A stretch of 64,000 bases of DNA from Aquihabitans sp. G128 (lineage in GTDB: Bacteria > Actinomycetota > Acidimicrobiia > Acidimicrobiales > Iamiaceae). Numbering within the stretch: position 1 is the first letter of the stretch; every line of letters begins with the position of its first letter. The notes under the pieces are model-generated. The model did no database searches, was not told the origin of the DNA, and worked only from the letters and a program-made list of their open reading frames with translations. Below, one piece after another: positions 16,329 through 25,305 of the stretch. The DNA lies in the NCBI RefSeq assembly GCF_019048865.1, contig NZ_CP077604.1, forward strand, positions 62,001-126,000, given 5' to 3'. The translations under genes were made by a program, and so were the position numbers.

Positions 16329-17392
16329 GTGCCCGAACAGCTCATGTCGGAGATCAGCCCCTACCGCACCCGGCGGGCGTCGCTCCCTGCGCGGCGAGGG
16401 CGACCTCTACCTCTACCTCGAGGACCTGGTGGGCCCGGAGCCGGAGACGGTCTCGATCGTGTGGGTGGCCAACGTGCTGCCCGCGCCGGAGGGCGCCGGC
16501 GTGCCCACCCCGGCCGGGGTGCCGCCCCGCATGGGCGCCGGCGGCACCCGCCACCCCGAGGGCTGCCCCCAGCTCGGCCGGGGCCTGGAGCTGGTCTGGT
16601 TCGAGGAGGGCGATGCGGTAGCCCTGGTCGACGCCGAGGGCGTGGTGGCCGTCATCCCTGGGTGGGCCGGCCGCGACGACTTCTACGGCTACGCCCGCTA
16701 CGCGGGGTCGCAGCGCCCTGGCCTGGGAGCTCACCAACGAGGCCCGCGAGGCGCTCGAGCAGAAGGTGGCCGAGTCCCGCGAGTTCTGGCGCTGGCGCTC
16801 CGGCCCGGCCGCCTGGCCCGAGATCCGATCCACGGGCCAGGCGTTCCTGGAGCAGCGCGTGGGCCCGCAGGACGCCGTGTGGCCCATCGGTGATGGCACC
16901 TTCCCCGAGCTCATCGCCACCCGCCACCGGGTGGAAGGCCAGAACGTGTGGGTCACCGCCACCACCGGCCTGTCTGCCCAGCGCATGGCCGGCGTCGAGC
17001 AGTACCTGGAGGTGCCCGACGGCGCCACCCGCATCGAGCTGGCCATCGCCCGGTCCGTGCCCGACCAGGCCGGTGCCGACCTGGTGGCCGCACTGGCCAC
17101 CATCCCCTTCGGCCGCTGCACGTGGCTGGGCGAGGGCCACACCATCGGCGGCGTGCCGGGCTCGTACCCCGCCTTCGGTCCGGACAAGGCAGCTCTGCTG
17201 CTCACGGCGAAGCCGCCGGAAGGTGCTGGTCCGCCGGCCCCGGACCTCACCGGCCTGGTTCGCCGCGAGGGCAAGGTCAGCTACCTGTGGGCGTTGCTCA
17301 TCGACGAGGAGACGTTCCGCCTGGCGCGGGGCCGCGACGCCCGCACCGCCGCCGAGCACCTCGCCGGCACCGGCGCCACCTGGGTCCAGTAG
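16329..17392 (+). pseudogene. SUFU (suppressor-of-fused)-like domain protein, two frame changes
   Basis: The coding signal moves through three frames. SEISPYRT from 16344 passes to SLRGEGDLYLYLEDLVG near 16385, then to ALAWELTNEAREALEQ near 16710 and on to the stop at 17392. Each change equals one extra base; removing both gives about 350 residues. The C-terminal part (GQNVWVTATTGLSAQRM, then CTWLGEGHTIGG) resembles the bacterial SUFU family, whose members are often immunity or unknown proteins. The N-terminal part (VSIVWVANVLPAPEG) is unrecognised. Coding quality is high on both sides of each break, which argues for sequence error over decay. The GTG at 16329 or ATG at 16344 could be the start. 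Confidence 0.5.
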
Positions 17393-17842
17393 CTCGAGGC
17401 AGGTCTGCTGCGAGGGCTCCGGTCACGCAGCGTCGGAGCGATGCCTCCGACGGTGGCACGGGGCGCAGCGGAGCTGGAGCTCGGAGGTGACCGTCTGCCC
17501 GCTGAGCTCGTACGGCGGCACGTGGTCGTACTCCAGGAGTGCCGTGCTGCCGCAGTCGACGCAGTGGCGGTCGCGCTCCTTCACCACCCGCTTCTGCCGG
17601 TCGGTGGGGACGCGCCGCCGCGGCGACGCATCGACCGGGTTGCCAGCCGCATCGTGGATCAGCGCTCGGAGGAAGGCGTCGGGAGCGATCTGGGCGGCGA
17701 CGCTGTCCGACACCGGCGAGCCGTCGTCCATGGTGCAGCCGTCACCGCGGACGTGGAGCACGACCTCCGTCGCCGCCCGTCCGCTGCCTTCGGTGAGGAG
17801 GTGGCCGATCGCATCGGCCCGTTGCTGTGCGAGCGAGGGGAA

Positions 17843-17858
17843 CGCGTCCGCGGACGCG
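17843..17858. repeat. Palindromic repeat copy 1 (in coding sequence)
   Basis: Perfect 16-bp palindrome CGCGTCCGCGGACGCG inside the DUF222/HNH gene, read as ASADA in the protein. Confidence 0.8.
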
Positions 17859-17884
17859 CCCCTCGCGCGCTCGGTCGTGCCCGG

Positions 17885-17900
17885 CGCGTCCGCGGACGCG
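17885..17900. repeat. Palindromic repeat copy 2 (in coding sequence)
   Basis: Second identical 16-bp palindrome, 42 bp from copy 1, again read as ASADA within the same gene and next to its second frame change. Confidence 0.8.
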
Positions 17901-18586
17901 TCCTGATCACGCTGCGAGGTCGACCGCCTCGTCATCACTGCGGTCTCGAAGCTTCGCGATGACCGCGCCCGCCAAGAGGGGCGGGAGGCGCAACGTGAAC
18001 ACCACCATGCCGTCCGGGTCGGTGCGCCACCGGACCGATCGCTGCTGGTGGTGGTAGGCGGCGAGGTCCTTCGGGTCAGTGGTGCGGTGGAGCCACCGAG
18101 CGAGCTCCACGCCGAGGTCGCTGGCCGGGGTCTCGAGGGCGATCGGCAGCAGCTCGCCCTCGTTGTCGCCGGTGGCGAGTCGGGTGAGGGTGCGGACCTT
18201 CGAGTACGACAGCTGGCCGTCGGCGAAGGCGGCGGAGATGAGCGGCAGCTCGTCCAGCCGGCGACCGATGCGCAGCCACTCCGCGCCGTGCAGACCTCCA
18301 CGTCGGCCCTGGCGGCGAGCCAGTGGGCGGCGGTCGGGGCGCCGGCCAGGACCCACTCCGACGACGCGGCGAACCGGGCGGCCAACACCACGAGCCGTTG
18401 TTGGCTCTGGGCCCACAGGCCGATGATCTCGGCCAGTTCGGCAGAGAGCGGACCGGTGGTCCGCGCGGGAACGGGGGAGACGACGGCCACGACGGCCACC
18501 TCCAGATCAGCGAGAGGAACGAGTACCGGACCTCCCGTCGCCGCCGTGGGGCGTCTCTCTCTCCTGAGGAGGAGGCGGAGGGGACT

Positions 18587-18605
18587 GGTCGAGCTCCGCT
18601 CGACC
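18587..18605. repeat. Short inverted repeat between DUF222 gene and metH
   Basis: Perfect 7-bp stem GGTCGAG/CTCGACC with loop CTCCG. Lies in the 265-bp gap between metH and the DUF222 gene, both on the minus strand, so it could help end metH transcription. No T-tract. Confidence 0.4.
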
Positions 18606-18654
18606 GAGCATAGGAAGGGGGTCTGACGACGAAGCCTCCGCCCGCACCGCTGCA

Positions 18655-18682
18655 GGTCGACGCGTCCGCGGACGCGTCGACC
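18655..18682. repeat. Palindromic repeat copy 3, extended to 28 bp (intergenic, after metH)
   Basis: The same 16-bp core (18661-18676) is extended on both sides to a perfect 28-bp palindrome beginning GGTCGA. It lies 83 bp past the metH stop. It could form a strong hairpin in the metH transcript and act as a terminator, but sequence identity with the coding copies suggests a spreading repeat family. Confidence 0.75.
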
Positions 18683-18764
18683 GCTCGACCCGGGTGGGCC
18701 GCCACGTGGCCGCGACGCCGAGGCCGCCCGACGCGCCTGCTCGGCAGACCGGACGCCGCCCGGG

Positions 18765-21700
18765 CTACCGAGCGACGAAGTACTTGGCCTTGGGGTGGTG
18801 GCAGATGATGGCGCTGGTGCTCTGCTCGGGCTGGAACTGGAAGCCCGTCTCCTCGTTGACCTCGATGCCGATGCGCTCGGCCTCCAGGAGGTGGGCGACG
18901 GTCTCGTTGTCCTCGAGGTCCGGGCAGGCCGGGTAGCCCCAGGAGTAGCGGCCGCCGCGGTACTGCTGGCGGAAGAGGCCTGCCACGCTGGGCGCGTCCT
19001 GGTCGGCGAAGCCCATCTCCTCGCGGATGCGCCGGTGCCACAGCTCGGCCAGGGCCTCGGCCATCTCGACGCCGATGCCGTGGAGCATGAGGTACTCCTG
19101 GTACCGGTCCTCCTTGAACAGCTGCGCGGTGCGCTCCGAGACCCGCTCGCCCATGGTGACGATCATGAAGGCGACGTAGTCGGTCTCGTCGGAGCCGAGC
19201 GGCCGGAAGAAGTCGGCGATGCACAGGTGCGGCTCGCGCGTGGAGCGGGGGAACGGGAAGCGGGCCTTCTCGACCGTCTTGCTCTCGTCTTCCCACACCA
19301 CGACGTCGGTGCCGTCGCCGTTGGCGGGCCAGTAGCCGTAGGCCACCTGCGGGATCAGCAGGTCGTCGGCGCGGGCCTTGGCCAGCTGGTCGCGCAGCTC
19401 GGGGCGCATGCGCTCCTTGAACTGGTCGTCGCTCTCGCCGGCCTCGGGGCGGAAGCCCCACTGGTTGCGGAACAGCGCCGTCTCGTTGAGGTAGGCGGCG
19501 ATGTCGTCGAGCGGCACGCCCTTGATGATCCGGCTGCCGATGAACGGCGGCACGAAGATCGGGTTGTCGGTCTCGACCTCGGGGGAGCGGTCGGGCAGCT
19601 CCACCGGGGCGGCATCGCCCTTCTCGGCCACGCCGGCGCGGGCCCGCACCGTGGACTCCGACGGCACGTTGCCCCAGTCGGGGTCGTCCTTGCTCGGGTC
19701 CTGGCGGATCTCGAGGAGGCGGTCCATGACGTGGAGGCCCTCGAAGGCGTCCTTGCCGTAGAACAGCCGGCCTTCGTAGACGTTGCGCAGGTCCCGCTCG
19801 ACGTAGGAGCGGGTGAGCGCCGCGCCGCCGAGCAGCACCGGGATGTCGGTGAGCTCGCGGGTGTTGAGCTCCTCCAGGTTGTCGCGCATGATCAGCGTGC
19901 TCTTGACCAGCAGGCCGCTCATGCCGATGGCGTGGGCCTTGATCTCCAGCGCCTTCTCGATCATCTCCGAGATCGAGATCTTGATCCCGATGTTGTGCAC
20001 CTCGTAGCCGTTGTTGGTGAGGATGATGTCGACGAGGTTCTTGCCGATGTCGTGGACGTCGCCCTTCACGGTGGCCAGCACGATGCGGCCCTTGGAGGCG
20101 TCGACGCCGTCGGCGACCTTCTCCATGAACGGCTCGAGGTAGGCCACCGAGGCCTTCATGGTCTCGGCGCTCTGCAGCACGAACGGCAGCTGCATCTCAC
20201 CGGCGCCGAACAGCTCGCCGACGACCTTCATGCCGCCGAGGAGGTGCTCGTTGATGATGGTGAGCGGCTTGATGCCCTCGGCCATGGCCTCGTCGAGGTC
20301 GACGGTGAGGTTCTCGCGGTCGCCGTCGATGATGCGGTGGTGGAGGCGGTCGCCGACCGGCCAGCCGGAGCGGTCCTCCTTCTCCTCCTTCTGCACCGTG
20401 ACGTCGGCGAAGACCTCGAGGAACTTCTGCAGCGGGTCGTAGTCGTCGGCGCCCTCGGACAGGGCGCCGGCGCTGCCGCGCTTGTCGTAGATGAGGTCCA
20501 TGGCGACGTCGCGCTGCTCCTCCGGGATCTTGCTCAGCGGCATGATCTTGGAGGCGTGGACGATGGCGGAGTCGAGGCCGACCTTGACGCACTCGGCCAT
20601 GAACACGCTGTTGAGCACGTGGCGCGAGGCGGGGGAGAGGCCGAAGCTCACGTTGGAGAGCCCGAGCGTGGTGTAGCAGCCGGGGATCTCCTCCTTGATG
20701 CGCTTGATGGCGTCCATGGTCTCCATGGCGTCGCGACGCAGGTCGTCGTCGCCGGTGGAGAGCGGGAAGGTGAGGGCGTCGAAGATGAGGTCGTGGTTCT
20801 CGAGGCCGTAGGTGTCGCGGGCCAGCTCGGCGATGCGCTTGGCCACCCGGACCTTCCACTCGACGTCGCGGGCCTGGCCCTCCTCGTCGATGCAGAGGCA
20901 GATGACCGCCGCGCCGTACTCCTTGGCCAGGCGGAACACCCGGTCGAGCCGCGAGCCCTCGGCGAAGCCGTCCTCGAGGTTGGCGGAGTTGAGGATGGCG
21001 CGGCCGCCGATCCACTGCAGGCCGGCCTCGATCACCTCGGGCTCGGTGGAGTCGAGCACCAGCGGGGCGTTGGCGCCGGTCGCGAAGCGGCTGGCGATCT
21101 CGTCCATGTCGGCGGCGCCGTCGCGGCCGACGTAGTCGACGCAGACGTCGAGGACGTGGGCGCCGCTCTTGATCTGCTCGGTGGCCATGGCCGAGCAGGT
21201 GTCGTAGTCGCCCTCGAGCATGGCCTCGCGGAACTTCTTGGAGCCGTTGGCGTTGGTGCGCTCGCCGATCATCAGCGAGGACAGGTCCTGGTGCAGCGAC
21301 ACCGGCGAGTAGATCGACGACACCGACGGCTCGAACTCCACGTGCCGCGTGGCGGGCACGAGGTTCGGGGCCATGTCGGCCAGCTTCTTGATGAACTCCG
21401 GCGTGGTGCCGCAGCAGCCGCCGATGACCTGCACGCCGAGCTCCTCCACGAAGCGGCGCTGGTGGACCTCCATCTGGTCCGCAGTGAGGTCGTAGTGCAT
21501 CTTGCCGTCGACCACCGAGGGCAGCCCGGCGTTGGGCAGCACGGAGATCGGGGTCCGGGCGTGCTGGGAGAGGTGGCGGATGTGCTCGCCCATCTCGGTG
21601 GGCCCGGTGGCGCAGTTCAGCCCGACGATGTCGATGCCCAGCGGGTCGATCGACGCGAGGGCGGCGCCGATCTCGGTGCCGACCAGCATCCGACCGGTGA

Positions 21701-22286
21701 GCTCCATGGTGACCTGGGCCTGGATGGGCACCTGGCGGCCGACCTTGGCCATGGCCCGGCGCACGCCGATGACGGCGGCCTTCACGGCGAGGAGGTCGAA
21801 GTGGGTCTCGAGGATGAACAGGTCGACGCCGCCCTCGAGCAGCGCCTCGCCGGCCACCTGGTAGTGGTCGCGCAGCTCGGCGAAGCGGATCTGACCGAGG
21901 CTGGGGGACTTGGTGCCCGGGCCGAGCGAGCCGGCCACGTAGCGCTTCCGGTCCGGCGTCGAGAAGCCGTCAGCCACCTCGCGGGCGATGCGGGCGTTGG
22001 CCAGGGCGATCTCGTGGGAGCGCTCGGTCATGTCGTACTCGCCGAGCGGGACGCCGAAGGCGCCGAAGGTGTTGGTCTCCACCACGTCGGCGCCGACCTC
22101 GAAGTAGGCGGTGTGCAGCGCGGCGATGACGTCGGGCCGGGTGATGCCGAGGTAGTCGGTGCAGCCCTCGTTGGCCTCGCCGCCGTAGTCGTCCAGGCTC
22201 AGGTCCTGCGTCTGCAGCCAGGTGCCGGTGGCACCGTCGTAGACGACGACACGTTGTGCGACCAGGTCGAGGAAGGAGGTGCTCAC
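18765..22286 (-). CDS. metH: Cobalamin-dependent methionine synthase
   Basis: 1173 residues, a full-length MetH. It transfers methyl from methyltetrahydrofolate through cobalamin to homocysteine. Domains in order: homocysteine-binding (YDGATGTWLQ near the start; zinc Cys in GLNCATGPTEMG and GGCCGTTPEF), pterin-binding (MIGERTNANGSKKF), cobalamin-binding cap and Rossmann domains with the lower-ligand motif VKGDVHDIGKNLV, and the S-adenosylmethionine activation domain near the C terminus (GRYSWGYPACPD, then FQPEQSTSAI). The GTG start is set by TAGCCT 7 nt upstream. Divergent from the corrinoid adenosyltransferase gene with only 81 bp between; no cobalamin riboswitch fits there. Confidence 0.97.
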   Translation of the reverse strand: MSTSFLDLVAQRVVVYDGATGTWLQTQDLSLDDYGGEANEGCTDYLGITRPDVIAALHTAYFEVGADVVETNTFGAFGVPLGEYDMTERSHEIALANARIAREVADGFSTPDRKRYVAGSLGPGTKSPSLGQIRFAELRDHYQVAGEALLEGGVDLFILETHFDLLAVKAAVIGVRRAMAKVGRQVPIQAQVTMELTGRMLVGTEIGAALASIDPLGIDIVGLNCATGPTEMGEHIRHLSQHARTPISVLPNAGLPSVVDGKMHYDLTADQMEVHQRRFVEELGVQVIGGCCGTTPEFIKKLADMAPNLVPATRHVEFEPSVSSIYSPVSLHQDLSSLMIGERTNANGSKKFREAMLEGDYDTCSAMATEQIKSGAHVLDVCVDYVGRDGAADMDEIASRFATGANAPLVLDSTEPEVIEAGLQWIGGRAILNSANLEDGFAEGSRLDRVFRLAKEYGAAVICLCIDEEGQARDVEWKVRVAKRIAELARDTYGLENHDLIFDALTFPLSTGDDDLRRDAMETMDAIKRIKEEIPGCYTTLGLSNVSFGLSPASRHVLNSVFMAECVKVGLDSAIVHASKIMPLSKIPEEQRDVAMDLIYDKRGSAGALSEGADDYDPLQKFLEVFADVTVQKEEKEDRSGWPVGDRLHHRIIDGDRENLTVDLDEAMAEGIKPLTIINEHLLGGMKVVGELFGAGEMQLPFVLQSAETMKASVAYLEPFMEKVADGVDASKGRIVLATVKGDVHDIGKNLVDIILTNNGYEVHNIGIKISISEMIEKALEIKAHAIGMSGLLVKSTLIMRDNLEELNTRELTDIPVLLGGAALTRSYVERDLRNVYEGRLFYGKDAFEGLHVMDRLLEIRQDPSKDDPDWGNVPSESTVRARAGVAEKGDAAPVELPDRSPEVETDNPIFVPPFIGSRIIKGVPLDDIAAYLNETALFRNQWGFRPEAGESDDQFKERMRPELRDQLAKARADDLLIPQVAYGYWPANGDGTDVVVWEDESKTVEKARFPFPRSTREPHLCIADFFRPLGSDETDYVAFMIVTMGERVSERTAQLFKEDRYQEYLMLHGIGVEMAEALAELWHRRIREEMGFADQDAPSVAGLFRQQYRGGRYSWGYPACPDLEDNETVAHLLEAERIGIEVNEETGFQFQPEQSTSAIICHHPKAKYFVAR

Positions 22287-22293
22287 GCCCGCC

Positions 22294-22299
22294 AGGCTA
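22294..22299 (-). promoter_or_regulatory. -10-like hexamer of metH
   Basis: On the minus strand TAGCCT lies 7 nt before the GTG at 22286, consistent with a leaderless transcript. Confidence 0.42.
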
Positions 22300-22352
22300 C
22301 CGGGGGGTGCCAACCCGGCCGTAGTCCGATCCGCCCGCTCCGGCGCCGTCGG

Positions 22353-22358
22353 TAGGCT
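22353..22358 (+). promoter_or_regulatory. -10-like hexamer of corrinoid adenosyltransferase gene
   Basis: TAGGCT lies 9 nt before the ATG at 22368, with no Shine-Dalgarno sequence. Confidence 0.42.
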
Positions 22359-22367
22359 CGCCGCCAC

Positions 22368-22934
22368 ATGAAGATCTACACGCGCAAGGGCGACGACGGT
22401 AGCACCGGCCTGTACGGCGGCGGTCGGGTGGCCAAGGACTCCGCCGCCCCCGAGGCCTACGGCACGGTCGACGAGGCCCAGGCCGCCCTCGGCGTGGCTC
22501 GCGCCGCCTGCGAGCGCGGCGGCGAGCTGGACCAGATCCTGGTGGGCCTCGAGCGGGACCTGTGGGTGCTCATGGCCGAGCTGGCCACCGACGAGAGCAA
22601 CCGCCACAAGCTCAGCGCCGGCGCCAGCCTGGTGACGACGGAGATGGTCGCCGCCCTCGAGGCGCAGATCGACGAGATCTCGTCGCGCTTCGACCCACCC
22701 ACCGAGTTCGTCGTGCCGGGCGAGGACGCGGTGGCCGCCTGGCTCGACGTCGCCCGCACCGTCGTCCGGCGGGCCGAGCGGCGTTCGCTGCACGCCGCCT
22801 TCAAGGGCTCGCAGGTCGTCCCCTACCTCAACCGCCTGTCGGACCTCGTCTGGACCCTCGCCCGCTGGCGGGAGGGCCACTCGCTGGCCAGCCGGTCCGT
22901 CCCGTCCTCCGTCCCCACCGCCCAGGAGCCCTGA
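22368..22934 (+). CDS. pduO: Corrinoid adenosyltransferase, PduO type
   Basis: 188 residues. KIYTRKGDDGSTGLYGGGRV is the ATP-binding N terminus of PduO-type ATP:cob(I)alamin adenosyltransferases. GTVDEAQAALGVAR, FVVPGEDAVAAWLDVARTVVRRAERR and YLNRLSDLVWTLAR complete the helical-bundle trimer signature. It makes adenosylcobalamin from cob(I)alamin. Divergent from metH, so two B12 functions share one intergenic region. The aminopeptidase gene starts 1 bp after its stop and is probably co-transcribed. Confidence 0.93.
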   Translation: MKIYTRKGDDGSTGLYGGGRVAKDSAAPEAYGTVDEAQAALGVARAACERGGELDQILVGLERDLWVLMAELATDESNRHKLSAGASLVTTEMVAALEAQIDEISSRFDPPTEFVVPGEDAVAAWLDVARTVVRRAERRSLHAAFKGSQVVPYLNRLSDLVWTLARWREGHSLASRSVPSSVPTAQEP

Positions 22935-22935
22935 C

Positions 22936-24384
22936 ATGCCGATCCCGATCACCCTCGACCACCAGGCCACCGTCCCCGACGACGTCGAGCTGGTGGCCGT
23001 CGGCGTGCGCAGCGCGCAGCTCGAGGCCGACGCTCCTGGGCTCGACGAGGAGCTGGCCCGCATCGCCGGCTTCGAGGGCAAGCTGGCCCAGACCTTGGTG
23101 GCGGCCACCGACGAGGGCGTGCAGCTGCTGGTGGGCCTCGGCGACGAGGCCGACCCGACCACCTACCGCAAGGTCGGCGCGGCTATCGCCAAGGCCGCGG
23201 TGAAGCGGGCGTCGATCGCCGTCGACGTCCTGGTCGACCTCGACGGGCCCGACCGTGTCGCCGCCGCCGGCGCGCTGGCCGAGGGCCTGGCCCTCGGCTC
23301 CTACGGCTTCGCCGACTACAAGGACCCGGCCCCCGGGACCGCCCTCGAGGCCGTGACCGTGGTGGGCAAGGGCGGCAAGCGGGTGGCTGACGCCGTGGCG
23401 CGCGGCGCTCGCGTCGCCGAGGCCGTCGGCCTGGTGCGCGACCTCGTCAACACCCCCGGTGGCGACCTCACCCCCACCGCCTTCGCCGAGCAGGCGATCG
23501 AGGTGGCCGACGAAGCCGGCATCGAGATCGAGGTGCTCGATCTGGCGGCCATCACCGAGGCCGGCCTGGGCGGCCTGCTCGGCGTGGCCCGCGGCTCGGC
23601 CCAGGAGCCCCGGTTCGTGAAGCTCAGCTACGTGCCCGAGGGCCGGCCGCGCGGCAAGGTCGCGCTGGTGGGCAAGGGCGTCACGTTCGACTCCGGCGGC
23701 CTGTCGATCAAGAGCGCCGGCGGCATGGAGGGCATGAAGGGCGACATGGCCGGCGCCGCCACGGTGCTCGCCGCCCTCAGCCTGGTGCCCACCGTCGCCC
23801 CCAAGCTGCAGGTCACCGGCTACCTCCCGCTGACCGACAACATGCTCGGCCCGGACGCCACCCGCGTCGGCGACGTGCTGCGCACCCGCAACGGCAAGAC
23901 CGTCGAGGTGCTCAACACCGACGCCGAGGGACGGCTGATCCTGGCCGACGGCCTGGCGCTCGCCGTCGAGGACGAGCCCGACGCCATCATCGACCTCGCC
24001 ACGCTCACCGGCGCCTGCATGGTGGCCCTGGGCGACCGCACCGCCGGCGTCTTCACCAACTCCGAGGCCCTGGCCGAGCGGGTGCTCGACGCCGCCGACG
24101 AGGCGGGCGAGCTGTTCTGGCCGCTCCCCATGCCCGAGCACCTCCGCAAGCCGCTCGACAGCGAGATCGCCGACCTCCGCAACATCGGCGTCGGCGGCTA
24201 CGGCGGTGCCTCCACCGCGGCCATCTTCCTGCAGGAGTTCGTGGGCGACGTGCCCTGGGCCCACCTCGACATCGCCGGTCCCGCCGACAGCAAGGGCGCC
24301 TACGACGAGGTCAGCAAGGGCGGCACCGGCTTCGGGGTCCGCACCCTCGTCCGCCTCCTCGGCTCCTGGACCAAGCTCCCGTAG
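22936..24384 (+). CDS. pepA: Leucyl aminopeptidase (M17, cytosol aminopeptidase)
   Basis: 482 residues. The N-terminal macro-like domain (1 to about 160) is followed by the M17 catalytic domain: KGVTFDSGGLSIKSAGGMEGMK (metal Lys/Asp and catalytic Lys) and the diagnostic NTDAEGRLILADGLA. It is a hexameric two-metal exopeptidase acting on N-terminal leucine and other residues, with dipeptide turnover as a likely role. All metal ligands appear present. Starts 1 bp after the adenosyltransferase stop. Confidence 0.95.
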   Translation: MPIPITLDHQATVPDDVELVAVGVRSAQLEADAPGLDEELARIAGFEGKLAQTLVAATDEGVQLLVGLGDEADPTTYRKVGAAIAKAAVKRASIAVDVLVDLDGPDRVAAAGALAEGLALGSYGFADYKDPAPGTALEAVTVVGKGGKRVADAVARGARVAEAVGLVRDLVNTPGGDLTPTAFAEQAIEVADEAGIEIEVLDLAAITEAGLGGLLGVARGSAQEPRFVKLSYVPEGRPRGKVALVGKGVTFDSGGLSIKSAGGMEGMKGDMAGAATVLAALSLVPTVAPKLQVTGYLPLTDNMLGPDATRVGDVLRTRNGKTVEVLNTDAEGRLILADGLALAVEDEPDAIIDLATLTGACMVALGDRTAGVFTNSEALAERVLDAADEAGELFWPLPMPEHLRKPLDSEIADLRNIGVGGYGGASTAAIFLQEFVGDVPWAHLDIAGPADSKGAYDEVSKGGTGFGVRTLVRLLGSWTKLP

Positions 24385-24409
24385 CCCCCTGGGTCGACCC
24401 CGGGACGGC

Positions 24410-24745
24410 TCACGGGCCGAGGCCAGAGCAGGGCGCGAGCTCATCCTCGACCGTGCCGTCGCGAACCAGCTCGACGGCGGGCTGCCCTTGGACGACGGCG
24501 TACGCCACGGTCCCCAGTTGCAGCCGAACCAGCGGTCGACCGTCCGGGCACCGCCGCTCGGCCTCGATGGCTTCCTGGCACGCCCGGATGTCCCGAGCCG
24601 TGAGCACGCGCCCCGAGGTCACGGCGTCGACGCAGGCCGGCGTCACGTCGTAGACGGTCCCACGGTCGCACATGACCAGCCCGACCACGACCGCTGCCGC
24701 ACCCCCCGTCAACGCAACGCTCCAGCCTCGCCTCACGACGCCCAC
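24410..24745 (-). CDS. Small Cys-rich membrane-anchored or secreted protein, unknown
   Basis: 111 residues. A basic start (VVRRGW) and one hydrophobic segment (about 9-24) end in VMCDRG, which is close to but not a good lipobox. The remaining 85 residues hold four further Cys (ACVD, ACQE, RCPDG, PCSG), consistent with disulfides outside the cell. No family recognised. The start lies 13 bp inside the end of the upstream gene, so it belongs to the same minus-strand operon as the beta-lactamase-like gene. Confidence 0.6.
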   Translation of the reverse strand: MGVVRRGWSVALTGGAAAVVVGLVMCDRGTVYDVTPACVDAVTSGRVLTARDIRACQEAIEAERRCPDGRPLVRLQLGTVAYAVVQGQPAVELVRDGTVEDELAPCSGLGP

Positions 24746-25305
24746 CGCTCATCCATCGTGCGCAGCGCCGCAGCCACCACTCGGGCCCTCGACTGGACGC
24801 CCCCCAGGTCCTGCGCGCCTGCGAAGATCCCTTCGAAGAACGAGATAACGGCAATAGTGCCGCGGAGGTGGAGCTCGCCGGCCGAGGTGTCGGGCACGAG
24901 GCAGGCATCCCCGCTGATCCAGTCCGGCAACGTCGTCCACGGTGCGACGAGGGCCGCCGACGCACCGTTCGACACGGTGGCGCGCTCGGCCCGCAGGAGG
25001 CCATTGGCATGCGTGAGGACGTAGGCGATCCGGGAGCCGGCCGAAGTGCGGACCAAGTCGAGCTTGAGCTCGCAGGCGTCCGTCGAGGTGGGAATGTTGG
25101 TCGCGATCCCGCTCGGCATCCCGAAGGCGTCCGTCTCGATGCCGGCCGACCAGTCGATCCTGGTGCCGCGCAGCCATGCGCTGGACCAGGGCTCGGCTGC
25201 ACGCAGCGCCCGCACGTTCCGAGGCCCGTCGACGCCCTGTGCGCGTGCCGCCGCGCCGAGAGTCGAGACGAGGCTTGCGCCCGGCTCGTCCATCTCGCTC
25301 TTCAC
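24733..25305 (-). CDS. Unknown protein in beta-lactamase-like operon
   Basis: 190 residues from a GTG that overlaps the upstream stop (GTGA); an ATG at 25293 is the alternative. Visible features: WLRGTRIDWSAGIETDAFGM, a pair of Cys (DACELKLDLV, GDACLVPDTS) and a C-terminal stretch with FFEGIFAGAQD. No signal peptide or membrane segment. I do not recognise a family. Codons here use more A/T-ended forms than the flanking genes by eye, which hints at an acquired patch. Tight coupling with the beta-lactamase-like gene suggests a shared process. Confidence 0.65.
   Translation of the reverse strand: MKSEMDEPGASLVSTLGAAARAQGVDGPRNVRALRAAEPWSSAWLRGTRIDWSAGIETDAFGMPSGIATNIPTSTDACELKLDLVRTSAGSRIAYVLTHANGLLRAERATVSNGASAALVAPWTTLPDWISGDACLVPDTSAGELHLRGTIAVISFFEGIFAGAQDLGGVQSRARVVAAALRTMDERWAS

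Larger units (their letters stand above)
17423..18499 (-). pseudogene. DUF222 / HNH endonuclease-domain protein (13E12-like), two frame changes
   Basis: The N-terminal 70 residues (SAELAEIIGLWAQSQQRLV) lie in one frame. The DUF222 middle (RIGRRLDELPLISAAFADG to DDEAVDLAA) lies in a second frame between about 18300 and 17910. The C-terminal HNH part returns to the first: RHCVDCGSTALLEYDHVPPY, then LQLRCAPCHRRRH, with Cys pairs and His of the HNH site. Net shift is zero (one base lost, one gained). This family is abundant and repetitive in actinobacteria, often linked to mobile or intron-like elements; its function is unknown. Two palindromic repeats lie inside it and encode ASADA. The start is GTG 18499 or GTG 18490, the latter with GGAGG at a better distance. 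Confidence 0.65.

Noticed and set aside
17843..18682. Insertion-sequence or attachment-site interpretation of the palindromes
   Set aside because: No transposase or integrase gene nearby, no target-site duplication and no tRNA; the units are short and partly coding.
22287..22367. Cobalamin riboswitch upstream of metH or the adenosyltransferase gene
   Set aside because: Only 81 bp separate the two starts and both have -10 hexamers close to the start codon, leaving no room for the ~200-nt B12 element.
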